From NCBI GenBank assembly GCA_030620095.1, contig JAUTXW010000881.1, positions 124,001-188,000 of the forward strand: 64,000 nucleotides of DNA, given 5' to 3'. Position 1 is the first letter of the stretch; each line of letters opens with the position of its first letter. The notes under the pieces were generated by a model. It was not told the DNA's origin. It searched no databases and saw nothing but the letters and a program-made list of their open reading frames with translations. Both the position numbers and the translations under genes were made by a program. Shown here piece after piece: positions 37,041 through 47,972 of this stretch. This DNA is from Kuschelorhynchus macadamiae. Taxonomy: Eukaryota > Arthropoda > Insecta > Coleoptera > Curculionidae.

Positions 37041-37290
37041 ACCTTATCAGCAGCAGAAGTAATCCATGAAAAAATTTAAGTCAAAAATTGATTACGGACA
37101 CGGCACACACATACACAGACGAGCTGGGATGGGCCACACACCATATAAACAACTCTTGCGATGACTGATTGACACGACTATCCGGACTATCGCAAAAACT
37201 TCTCTACACACAACACCGTTGGACTTAACCTTACTTATTTGACTGTGATTTTTTTTTGTTTTGAACTGTTGTGGATTGACTGATAAGTTT
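37041..37290 (-). promoter_or_regulatory. Possible promoter and noncoding first exon of a - strand gene
   Basis: The composition changes sharply from the AT-rich flanks. On the - strand, arthropod Inr-like TCAGTC occurs at about 37278-37283 and again at 37163-37168. The sequence then runs GC-balanced to GCTGCTGATAAG followed by GTGAGT, a strong splice donor at 37040. The only ATG near the end (ATGGATTACTTC) opens a 6-codon frame, so the exon would be untranslated. No downstream coding exon was identified. This is inference from signals only. Confidence 0.35.
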
Positions 37291-37764
37291 GGTAACGGTA
37301 CGTACACAAGAACAGCTAAACCTATAAGTCTTTATTCAAAATCAGATTTATCAAGTCAAATCTACGAAAATACTTTTGAAATTATTTGGTTTTGGTACTA
37401 CTTTTTGATTGGAAGACACTAGGCGTATGAATATAAAGTTAAGATGGACGTTCCGTTGGCTGGTGGCGGGTCATTTAAAGGGATTACGTCATTGATATAG
37501 ATAGTGATGCCGTCATGCATTTACTTCATCAATTTAATTTAATATTGTCATTTCTACAAATATATTGTTTATCACACTCAACTGAAAAAATGAAGTATCA
37601 ATATTAATATTTAAAAAATGAAATGAATCCGGAAATTCGATACCCTTAAAAAGATATTTTGAAACTGACTTGTTTTTATATAGGTGGGTAAGGTAAAAGA
37701 TATATTATCTTTTATCTATTTATTTATTTTTAAATTGGATTAAAAAAGGAAAAGAGCTTCCCTT

Positions 37765-37813
37765 CTATTATCTTATAATAAATCATCCTTTTTGAATTAT
37801 TATAAGATAATAG
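37765..37813. repeat. Short hairpin
   Basis: Arms of 20 bp (37765-37784 and 37794-37813) are inverse copies with one mismatch, around CTATTATCTTATAATAA; the loop is 9 bp. Confidence 0.8.
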
Positions 37814-39136
37814 ATAAGGTAATATAATTTTCAAACATAAAAATACAAATATTAATTTGCTTTTTAAATTACACGTCCACCAAGATTTACTTGAAATAAA
37901 TTAAGCCATAAAACTTGAAGTACAAAATCTCACTGAAGATTACAGATTAGTTTCAGCATCAGATTTATTAACATTAATAAACTTGGTATATAACATGCTT
38001 TGTTTAAATCTGTAACTGTTTTTCTATATATTGTGTGAACTGTTTATTAAACATGCGTTTAGTAAATATATTTTACATTTTTTATTGGGTTTTCAAGCTG
38101 TTTTTTACTCAAAGCCAAAGCGCAATATTTCTTAGACAAACGATTACAATAAACTATAACCCGTAATTTTTGTTTCTACGCCTCTGAAATGTCACCACAC
38201 CATAACTATCATTGTTGCCATTATAAAAAAGTGAAACTACGGGAGATACAACGAGATGCTAAATATTTGAACTAATCCATTATTGCCAAAATTTCCATTT
38301 TAATTCTGTCATTCCGACAATACTGTATGATATAAAGCGTGGAACATAATACATGTTGCGATAATCGTTTTAGATAATTTTTAGAAAAATAGCTTATGAA
38401 TAGTTATATTAAGTTCCAACGTCAAAGTGATCACCACTCTAGTACCACAAATGTGTGCTTCTTTTTTGTAGATTAGTTTTTATGTTAAACAGTTACAGAA
38501 CTTCCATCGTGTTTTAAGCGTAATAAGAGGTGAAAATTATTTCTTTACAATAAAACGTTTAACACGTTACGTTAAAACATACCTAACCATTTAATAAACT
38601 AAAGAAAATGTATAAAAATAAGTTTAAAATTCCAGGTCTAATTGAATTTTTCACAATAGCCAAATTTGTTTAAATTAAATTTTTTACAACAGATATGATT
38701 TTAAAGTTTAACCTATGCCTCTACACGTACTATTTTATATGCTGATATTATGTTTTATATAGATTTTTTTCATTTAAGCGGTATCAGTGAAGTAAAGCAC
38801 TGACTAATCAAAATGCATATGGCCACAGTTAGCGATGGGAACTATCAAATGATTTTATTCGAATAAATTTATTCATTTACCTGATTTTAATTTATAGATT
38901 ACAGGACAAGTCCATATACAGTCATATCCAAGCTACAATGCGACAAAAGACGTAATTAACTTGGTAATGATAAATGTGCTTCCTATTAGTCCTCCGTTTA
39001 TTTCCGCGTAGTATAAATTATTTTATTGAATGTTCAGCATGGGCTTCGTAGCTCGGTGATAAGTGGCTTTGATGCGGCACATATGTGGCCATAAACCATC
39101 AGCCATTAAAGCCGTAAAATTGTCTCAAAACTTTGA

Positions 39137-39530
39137 AAATCAGATTTGAAAAACAAACGCATTCTAAAGTGGTGTGATTCGCACAATCCGCATAGGATTT
39201 GACGACGTGTCACCACTGAGCTTGACAAGGACCTTAGATCTCAACCCCCGTATTCACTAGAAAGGTTTAAGAGTTAGACCAGGTCTGGTTGCCATGGTAC
39301 CTAAAACTCTTAGTTCGCCAGTTGTGTTCGACTTATGTCACTGTGTATTTGTAATTGTATTATTTAGAAAAAATATTTGTTCAATTGTTGAAAATGTCAT
39401 CCTAAACCCATACCTGTCGAGTTAGACCTGGTCTAAATTAAAACGTCTTTAGTGAATACGTGTGTAGTGTGTTTCACCAATCACACCACTTTAGAGTGCG
39501 TGCGTATTTCAAATCTGGTTTTCGATGATT
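39137..39530. repeat. MITE-like inverted repeat
   Basis: Left blocks CAGATTTGAAAAACAAACGC, TCTAAAGTGGTGTGATT, GTATTCACTA and TTAGACCAGGTCT recur inverted on the right as CAGATTTGAAATACGCACGC, TCTAAAGTGGTGTGATT, GTATTCACTA and TTAGACCAGGTCT. The arms span about 170 bp. No open frame. Confidence 0.75.
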
Positions 39531-39737
39531 CGGGGCTAACCTAACGCTAACGGGACAGATTAATTTAACAGTATAAGTTTGGTTAAAAAAATCCTTGTAT
39601 TAAAATAGAGTTGCAAATCGGTTAACGTGTTAGAGCGCGCTTTCTTTAAAGCAAATCTAACCAATCCTAACCAAATCCGCATTTTAATTAATTATCAGTT
39701 TTGTTAAAATAAAAAAACTAAAAAAAAGTATAGGCTT

Positions 39738-39803
39738 GAAAGGGGATTCGAAAACATATGACGTATCCAAAGCAGAGTGTTCTACGAGCGAGCCAGTCCG
39801 TGC
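39738..39803 (-). repeat. tRNA-like sequence (SINE head or tRNA pseudogene)
   Basis: On the - strand, TGGCTCGCTCGTAGAACA (about 39795-39778) matches a tRNA D-arm/A box, and TTTTCGAATCCCC (about 39754-39742) matches a T-arm/B box. Spacing is tRNA-like. The acceptor stem does not pair properly, so a functional tRNA is unlikely. Confidence 0.55.
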
Positions 39804-40876
39804 TGAACATTTAACAAAACTTGTTTATAGTCCTGGGAAATAAACGCAAACTAATTGCACATGGAACTATCTGTGTTGTGATTGGTGGGAGACGCATTGA
39901 ATTTAAAGTCTTTTCTGATCTAGAGCAAACTTGACATTCTTTGTATAATATTGTCGGATAGTGTTTGTTTAATTCAGTGGTCGGATAGGACTCAACGCTG
40001 TTCATCAATCCTAAAAATACGTCCATCTATCACAAACTGTGATCTAATTTAAAAATGCCGGCATCAAGGAAGCTATAAAAAATAAGTGAATAAAAAAACT
40101 ACAGCCTGAACGCAGCCCGACTATTTGGTTTACCTTTTATCGGGCCAGCTGCCAGCGTCTTTTACCAAGCTTATTTTTCTCGAAATATCTTCAATTTATT
40201 TTTCAAAACTAGATGTCTGTTGTTAAAAATATGGACAGATCACAAGTTTAAACAAAAATGAAATTATTTTTTATATATAAATAATTTTTAAAACAAAAAG
40301 AGAAATAATCGGACAGTAAATCATAAATAATTGAAATACAATAATTAATCAGTTCGCTTAATACTTTTGTGTTAAGTTTGGGGATGTCCATTTCATTGGT
40401 TTTTAAGAAATATGTAATATGTCAATTTCAATTTGGTATTTCTCTACATAAATGTTTATTTTGTTAAAATCGCGTGTCTTATTGAAAATATGGACACATT
40501 TTTTGACCTTTTTCACCTTCTGTGATTAATACTAATGATTCAATTTTTCCAAAAACATTTCATGTTTATTTATTCAAGTCGTGGGCGGGAAGATTCCTAG
40601 TTTTTTGGGCCGGTACCACATTGTACTGAAAACGTAACGGCTGCTTTGTGTGAGGAGACAGGGGAACTTCCGGGAAAATCTGACAGAAAATAGGTATACG
40701 TGCAAAAGCTGGTAGTAATTTCGAGAGATCGTCTGAAGCCTGATAATTCGATTATGATTAAACGTCCGAGTATCTTCAAATCTTGAATTCAAATATTGGC
40801 AACAGCGGAATATATAAAAATATTTACCGTTTAGAAATCTCAATGCTAACCTCATTTTTAAATGTCACATTGCACG

Positions 40877-40884
40877 TTCTTTTT
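40877..40884 (+). promoter_or_regulatory. TCT-type initiator of RpS20
   Basis: TTCTTTTT, with the putative start at C 40879, fits the polypyrimidine initiator (YYC+1TTTYY) known for arthropod ribosomal protein promoters. It lies about 100 bp before the start codon, giving a short 5' UTR. The call rests on position and motif only. Confidence 0.5.
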
Positions 40885-40979
40885 TGTATGAACGCTTTAC
40901 AGAAAGCATCAATTAGTTTTCTGATTCAGCGCTGATCAAATTATTCGATTAATTTGCATTATCTCGATCAGAAAATAAT

Positions 40980-42592
40980 ATGGTAAGTTTATTTGCAGTA
41001 ATTTAAACTATTTTAACCCAGAATAAACGTAATTTTCCAACAAAACGTAAACTTGTTTTCGAATTTTCAGGCGACTAAAGACGTCAATCCTGAAAAACCT
41101 GGACAGGAAACTGCCCCCATTCATAGGATTCGAATTACTCTGACTTCTCGTAACGTTAGATCTTTAGAAAAGGTATGCTCAGATTTGATAGATGCTGCTA
41201 AAAAGCAGAAGCTGAGAGTCAAGGGACCAGTCCGTATGCCGAATAAGATCTTGAGGATTACAACTAGGAAAACTCCTTGCGGTGAAGGATCAAAAACTTG
41301 GGACAGGTAAACTAATGATATTTTTAATTAAATTAGGGGACTGGTACACTTAGTATCTGTTTGAATTAAAAACTTTTTTTTGGAAATTTTGATCATAGTT
41401 CAGTAATTTTATCAAGAAACATTTTTGCAATTTAATATAACCATCTTAATATAATTTTTATTCATTAAGTTAAAGCAGAAAATGAAATTTTGATAATACT
41501 TGACAGTTTTTATGGTACTTTTAACAAATCATTAAGTAGTTTTACAATAAAATTAAGAATTAATATCTATTAATCCCAGTTAAAATGGACACAAGCCAAT
41601 ATCTAATTATTTTTTAACATATTTTATTTTTTGGTGACTTTTGGAAAGGTCAGAGGAGCATATTTGAGTGTTATGGCTTTAACAATCATGTCTTCATGTT
41701 CTTGCACCTAACCTGGTGCTAATCTGGTACCAATCCACAGAGTATCCCTTGTTGCTACAATTTGGCACCCAACCTTATGTTCACCTGGTAACAATCCACA
41801 TAATATGTAGCAAAATATCCATAATAAACTATCAGAAACTTTTAAATTGAAAACAATTTCTTGCTTTTTCTATTATAATGACAATGGTTATCAATATCAA
41901 ACACAAAAACAAGAAAAATTCCCCCTATTAAAAATATTCATTTAAAAATGTAAGTAATTTTTAAGCAAAGCAGCAGTAAGATTATTATAAAAATTTCTAA
42001 ATGAAGTGCAAAAGATGTTCAAAAAGTATCAGATTGTGAATTTTGATAATGGATAACTCAAAATCCGAGGCCAAAAAAAATTGTATTCAGACTTGTGATC
42101 AGTGTTCCAAATTTTACCTGATTACCAAAGAATTTTTTTTGCAAAACTATTTAATGACCCACTATTTTTTGTCAAAAGTATGCTTAAAACTAATTATCTT
42201 AAAAATGTCGCAAAAAAATCCATAATTTAAACAGACATTAAACATACCAAAACCTTTGTGGGTATGAAAAGTGTGATTTGGTACTAGTTTTGTTGATTTG
42301 TATTAGTTCTATTTTTTATAGTTCATTATATATGTATTGGTCTCTTCTTGGATATTCTATGATATCTGTTTATTCTTTCAAACATTTCAATGCAAAAGAA
42401 AACAGCATTAACAAGATACACATAATTTCATAGTTTTTGCAGTTCATTATATAAACTTGTTATTTCAGATTCCAGATGAGGATTCACAAAAGAGTTATAG
42501 ATTTACACTCACCATCAGAAATTGTTAAGCAAATCACTTCCATTAACATTGAACCAGGTGTAGAAGTCGAGGTCACAATCGCCGATGCTTAA
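40980..42592 (+). CDS. RpS20: Ribosomal protein uS10 (S20), three coding exons
   Basis: A component of the 40S ribosomal subunit head. Coding exons are 40980-40982 (only the ATG), 41071-41306 and 42469-42592, separated by GT...AG introns of 88 and 1162 bp; the total is 363 nt, 120 residues. Exon 2 reads ATKDVNPEKP..., then HRIRITLTSRNVRSLEKVC and KGPVRMPNKILRITTRKTPC, and ends mid-codon after TWD; exon 3 completes RFQMRIHKRVIDLHSPSEIV and ends VEVEVTIADA. The sequence is the complete uS10 fold and its length equals the insect protein. The first intron directly after the ATG means the open frame alone would misplace the start. All splice sites are canonical and there is no lesion. It is the clearest intact host gene here. 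Confidence 0.97.
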
Positions 42593-42628
42593 ATTAACTT
42601 TTTTTTTAAGTTTTAATGTTTGGTAACA

Positions 42629-42634
42629 AATAAA
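42629..42634 (+). terminator. RpS20 polyadenylation signal
   Basis: AATAAA lies 37 bp after the stop codon and is followed by a T-rich region, consistent with a very short 3' UTR. Confidence 0.75.
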
Positions 42635-42699
42635 CTGTTTCTATCTGAACTCTATGATTGATTTATTTCCTAAACCTGTCTTTTGACATAAGAAAAACA

Positions 42700-43640
42700 A
42701 AATATTAACATAATTTAGAGTAATCTAAATGAACTGTGCTCTGAAAATCTTGTTACGAGTACCATATAAAGCATATGTTTTTTTGTTTTAGACAACATTA
42801 TAATATGTACAGCATAGTAAAGTTCACATATCAGTGAACCATCAATTGATCTGCCAAATTTACCTTGTGTATCATTAATCTGTATATAGCAAACTGTTGT
42901 TTTGCACCTTTTTGCTTGATATTTAGTATAAATTGTGATTAGAATACTAATATCACAAGACATTTAGACAATTGAGGTAACCCATTCAGTCATTAAACGG
43001 AAAGATTCTATAGTATTTAATAGGGATCTGCAGTAGGGTGACAAACTCGAAAGGAATCCTTCAGATTTGTGTAGTTTAGTTTTCTCGTAATGAAGTCAAA
43101 TGTCCAGGCCAAAAAATAATTTAACTGGGAATCGCAGGTTATAAATTACCCTAATAATGCAGTGCTTAACATCACTTCTTCATAATTTCCTTTTTCCATG
43201 CTCTCAGGGTCGTCAAACTTATTCACACATATAAATTCCATTTCTTAAATAATTATAAATTGTGTACAACAGCGAATTAAGAAAAAAATCTGTAGATAAA
43301 TTGCCTTTGTTTTGATATTTCTCTCTATTTCCGTAATCATCTACAAAAAAATCCAACGATATCCCAAAGCCCATGGAACTTTAGAATTTATGGTGGACCC
43401 ACCACAAATATTTTATGAATTTAAACTGCTGGCATCAGAAATCAACCAGCATTAATATAAAAAACACTCCCGATTTTAAATCTACAGCAAGCTTTCTCTA
43501 ACATTTTTAATATTGTGAAAAGTCATCGCTCAAACCAGGATTTCAACAAAAAAAAATTTTTGAAATAGGAAACCATTAATTTAGTTTATATTAAAAATGC
43601 TAAAATATTATCTTAATTATCAAGCCCATAATAAAAGTCA
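42700..43640. other. Intergenic, nothing recognised
   Basis: No exon or transposon motif was found between RpS20 and the hAT relic. Confidence 0.4.
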
Positions 43641-43729
43641 AGCCCTGTATGCTTGATTTTCTGTGAATCGAGCCAGAGGTTATTGAACTTTCCACCGGCT
43701 GTTTGCAATTTTTGCATTTCAGTCGCGTG

Positions 43730-45516
43730 CTTTAAGTGGTGACGGAAGCTATCGTAGGTTCTTTATTTGAACGGCTATCCGTGTGTTGTGTGATACGTAC
43801 GTCGCGTCGTGCATGGTGCATATGGAAGACAATAATACAGACGTGGATATGCAAATACGATTGCCCAAAGTATGTGTGGTGTGCTCCTACAGGTGGAACA
43901 ACAATGCAAGACTTGTATTAACAGTATCTGAAAAGCGTGAATCACTAATTGAACTATTTGAGAAAATAATGAAACGTGGGACTCAGAAGCATTAAATAGT
44001 TCGAAGGGGTTTTTGGACTGTTTGAAACGAGATTTTAATTTTAATTATTTGTTGAACATATTTTCAGAAATATTTCCATTCTCGGACAATGTTTTTAATA
44101 TATTACAAACTAAAACAAATGATATTGCTTTTCCCTAGAAAAGTGGATGATTTTAAGTCCATATTAAGCCAAAAAAGAGATGACTTTGACCTATTTTGGG
44201 AGAAAACGAAGCTCCTACAGGTGGAACAACAATGCAAGACTTGTATTAACAGTATCTGAAAAGCGTGAATCACTAATTGAACTATTTGAGAAAATAATGA
44301 AACATGGGACTCAGAAGCATTAAATAGTTCGAAGGGGTTTTTGGAATTAAATGTAGAGCCACAAGCCGAGATTTTAATTTTAATTATTTGTTGAACATAT
44401 TTTCAGAAATATTTCATTCTCGGACAATGTTTTTAATATATTACAAACTAAAACAAGGTGGGAGATGTTCAAACATCATACAGACGCCTCTTTTATGAAA
44501 TAATCGATCAAATGTAGCAACAAATAAACTATAGATTTAACGGTTTAAATGATTTTAAATTCCTCGAGCTTTGCAATTTTGATGCATTTAAAGGAAAAAC
44601 TTTTCCAGAAGATGCTTTTAAATTTCTTCTTCATTATGGCCAGTGTTACTGCGATCTGAACTAAAAGTGATTTCCGAAACTGATGACATTAGCGCAAAAA
44701 CGAACGCCAAGGAACTAATGCAATTTTTAAAAGACAAGGAGCTGGAACATGCCTACACCGAAGTGTCGAAATTGTGTGAATTAGTATTGACAATACCTGC
44801 CACAAGTTCATCAGTAGAACGCAATTTTTCAATACTTAACGTATAAAAAATTTCGTGTGAAATTCAACGGGGCTGGAGAGACTTTCACATACATCGCTGT
44901 TGTTCATTTAAAAAACTTCTCCAAAATATGTCGGAGCATCGACATTTTTATGATGACGTCATTGACGAATTTGCAAAGTTTCTAAAAAATTGCTTCCCTT
45001 TCTTAAAATTTCACCGCACGCCCCTGGAGCTAACAGACATCTCACAAAAACTTCGAGGAACTTTGTTTATATTGAGCTCAAATAAACCTATATATACACT
45101 TTTTATACAGATTAGCTTTTTTACATTATCCCCAAAAAGAAAAACCTAACCAACAAAAAAAAATTCAACCAAGATTTGACATGCGGCGGGACTCATCTGG
45201 ATGTTTAAGAAAGAATATAAAATTTGCAATCGGCTCCACCGAATTACTAATTTAATAGCTTTTATACCGCCCCCACCCATCCCAACGTTGTCAGTTCTTT
45301 TCCTTATAGAACAGACTTTGCATTTATTGTTTTTATTGACAAATCTGCTACTAACTAAACGGAACGGATCTACCTATCAGTCAATGGCGTATGTCATTAC
45401 TTTAATTTAACTATAGGTAAAACTGGCACTAATTCCGAAAAAAAAGGTCTTTATTTTATACTATTTCCATCATTATACCTTAAATAAAAGTAGCTTAACC
45501 CCCCAGTACGCCACTG
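43730..45516 (+). pseudogene. hAT transposase relic with internal duplication
   Basis: Blocks run N to C on the + strand: a basic start, EKRESLIELFEKIM (43920s), KVDDFKSILSQKRDDFDLFW (about 44140), SYRRLFYEIIDQM, NDFKFLELCNFDAFKG, and the C-terminal dimerisation block SKLCELVLTIPATSSSVERN (44760s), then NSTGLERLSHTSLL in a shifted frame. The last two are the signature of hAT transposases. The right terminus is probably the inverse of CAGTGGCGTACTGGGG, ending at 45516; no matching left terminus was found. Stops, frameshifts and a 236-bp duplication disable it. Confidence 0.75.
43883..44457 (+). repeat. Direct duplication within the hAT relic
   Basis: 43883-44118 recurs at 44211-44457 (offset 328 bp), nearly identical over GCTCCTACAGGTGGAACAAC to ACAAACTAAAACAA. 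The second copy has an 11-bp net gain around AATTAAATGTAGAGCCACAA. About 92 bp of unduplicated coding remnant separates the copies. Confidence 0.9.
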
Positions 45517-45876
45517 CTGACAGTATACATTTTGTTATATAATAAAAAAACTAAAACCAGACCCATATTATTCTAAAACTAACCTATAAAGGTATTCAGA
45601 AATCTCTGGATCCCAGCAGTATTGAATATAATAGAAAATCAGAATCCATTAAGGCGTCTTTTACTTTCTTTGTTGGATCGTCTATTTCGAGTATGACCGT
45701 CTTATAAAAACAATTTAAAACAATGAACATTATTAAGAAAAGCAGGTCGTATTTCAGGAAACTAATAGCTCACCTGCATTCTGACATGCGATTTAAAAGG
45801 AGGTGCTATTCGACTTCTTTTCGTTTTAAAATTGTAACAGTCAAACTTATCCACGCTTGGGGGGTGGAAAATATCT

Positions 45877-45942
45877 GATCTTAGCTAGGCATTCTAGGGG
45901 CAAATAATTATGTATTTGCCCGTACAACGCCTAGCTAAGATC
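45877..45942. repeat. Long perfect-armed hairpin
   Basis: GATCTTAGCTAGGC (45877-45890) is perfectly inverse to GCCTAGCTAAGATC (45929-45942). Inside, GGGCAAATA and TATTTGCCC pair again. The whole 66 bp could form one interrupted stem. Confidence 0.85.
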
Positions 45943-45949
45943 GTAGCAT

Positions 45950-47960
45950 AGGAACTGTAACTTAGTCTTTACTCCATAACAGTTGCAGACAGCGCCATAG
46001 CTATAGTTATTGGTACGCAGGGCAAGATTCAGATGGTGCGCTTTCAAAAGACTGGAATACTTAAAAATACAATGTATGTATGATATTCAAAGAAAACCGG
46101 TGACGATAATAAAATAATGCTTACACCTTATAGATAATCAAATTGGTCAGAAGGGTCTTAGATAATAAATAGGGTATAAAGATTATATATTACTTTTCTA
46201 GATTTTTTGACAGTTCTTTTATCAATTATTTGGTTAAAAATAATAATTTCAGCAATATGACGACGGATCCCAAAAATATCAAATAAAATATACAAAATTT
46301 GGATCCTTTCATCCAGGATAGACGGTTTGAACATTACAGATAAAAGCACTATTAATAATTCAATAGATCTTATCAATTTAATTAAAACAATCAAGGAAAG
46401 TAAAACATACATTTATTTTATCCTGAATGTAAAAAAATCGATAAATTTGCAATACCTGGCACTTGCCTTATATTAAATTCTACCACAAATTGCACCCCTG
46501 GTCTTAAGATTTTAACTCATCAAGCCATTTTTAGACCTGGAGATAGATTCGAAATAAATGGTATCATGATGCATTGGGCGGAAGTTTCGATAATTTCGCT
46601 GATTCCGGGTACTTTGGTAAAAACATTTTTCATAATGAAGTTTTGCTTCTATCATGAAAAATAAAATAATTACAATTTACATACTGTGTATAAATTACTA
46701 TATAAATGCATAGCAAAGTTTCTGGAAAATGCAAATTAACACAACAAAATGTTCTGATTTAGACCAAAATAAATAAATTTAACAAAAGAGCAGATTTGGC
46801 AAAAACGAGTTTCTACAAAAAAATCTAAAAAGTACAATTTTGCTCATAACTAATTTCCTTAAAAAATTAAGAATTAATCTCCTGAATAACTAAAACTCAT
46901 GGCTCAAACTTCGGGTAGTTTTAAGGATATACTTAGGATATCAAAATAAATGTCTTCACAAAAATTCAGCTTGGTCATGATTTTTTTTAAAGTCAAAACC
47001 TAATTTTATTTGGATAAAAAGGACAGGGAGTAAAACGACGTTTACATAATAAAAATTGTATTTTAAAACTAATACAATTGTGTTACAGTGAGCCTAAATC
47101 TACGGCGCATAGACGTTTGAGACACTGAAGCTCTATCTTAAGTAAACTTTTAGCATTAATGAAACAAACAACTCGAAAGAAATATTATATATCAACCTTT
47201 GTATCCGAAATAGTAAAATAGACTATGTTTGCTTTTTGTCGAAATCTTTATCAAAAATATACACAGTACAGCAAGGAAGGTAAAACCATCATATTGATAA
47301 TTATATCAATCTTTAAAATCTAACACGATGTACACTATATATACGTTTTCAACAGTTCAATACCCAATCAAATGTAAGAGGCCTTTTTCCAAGAACGTCA
47401 ATTAAATACATCTAAACTAGGGATTAGGCATCATCTGTCTCACTGAGATATTTTAAGCTCCAAAATAATTTAAGATCAACAATAGATAACATTCATGAAA
47501 CTGCAAGATATGAGAAAATTAATGCAATAATAATTATAACATTGCTAAAATATTGAAGCTTACAATCTCTCAAGACTCTACACTAATTCTAAGATTTTTT
47601 AAACTCACAAAAAGAAAACAAATCATAAATATACTATTTTCCTCTAACTCACAAATAGAAAACTGATCAACAAAAAGGTGCTAGATTTTTAAAGATTCCC
47701 CACTTTCACTCAAATTATACACAATGCTCGATTTTTTAAAAATTTATACACAGAAAATAAATGTTACAAGAAACCCAAGCTCGGCTTGGTCATAACCTAA
47801 AATGTATTGAATTAACCTAATTTTTTTACAACAATAATGCACTAAAATTAATATTTAATATATGAGGTTTAAGTAACCGAACAAAGTTTGAGACAAAATT
47901 GGAATTTTGTACTGAAATATGTGGTGAAGATGTTGATCGACAATGTTACTTAGGTTCTAA
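45950..47960. other. AT-rich sequence 3' of the DEK-like gene
   Basis: No exon or repeat was recognised. Part of it should be the 3' UTR of the - strand DEK-like gene ending at 47973; I did not settle on a polyadenylation signal. Confidence 0.4.
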
Positions 47961-47972
47961 GGATTTTTTAGT

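Larger units (their letters stand above)
39028..39812. mobile_element. Inverted composite repeat with tRNA-like sequence at the ends
   Basis: The left border has ATGTTCAGCATGGGCTTCGT and TAGCTCGGTGATAAGTGG; the right border, read on the - strand, has ATGTTCAGCACGGACTGGCT and GCTCGCTCGTAGAACAC. Between them sits a second inverted pair (39137-39530). Both borders resemble tRNA A-box regions directed inward. The interior has no coding content. Confidence 0.5.

Noticed and set aside
40574..40855. 93-codon - strand open frame upstream of RpS20
   Set aside because: No motif, lies in the RpS20 promoter region, and a second overlapping frame is equally open; probably chance.
46158..46412. 84-codon hydrophobic - strand open frame
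   Set aside because: Leu/Ile richness follows from AT-rich sequence; no signal peptide context, splice partners or family motif.
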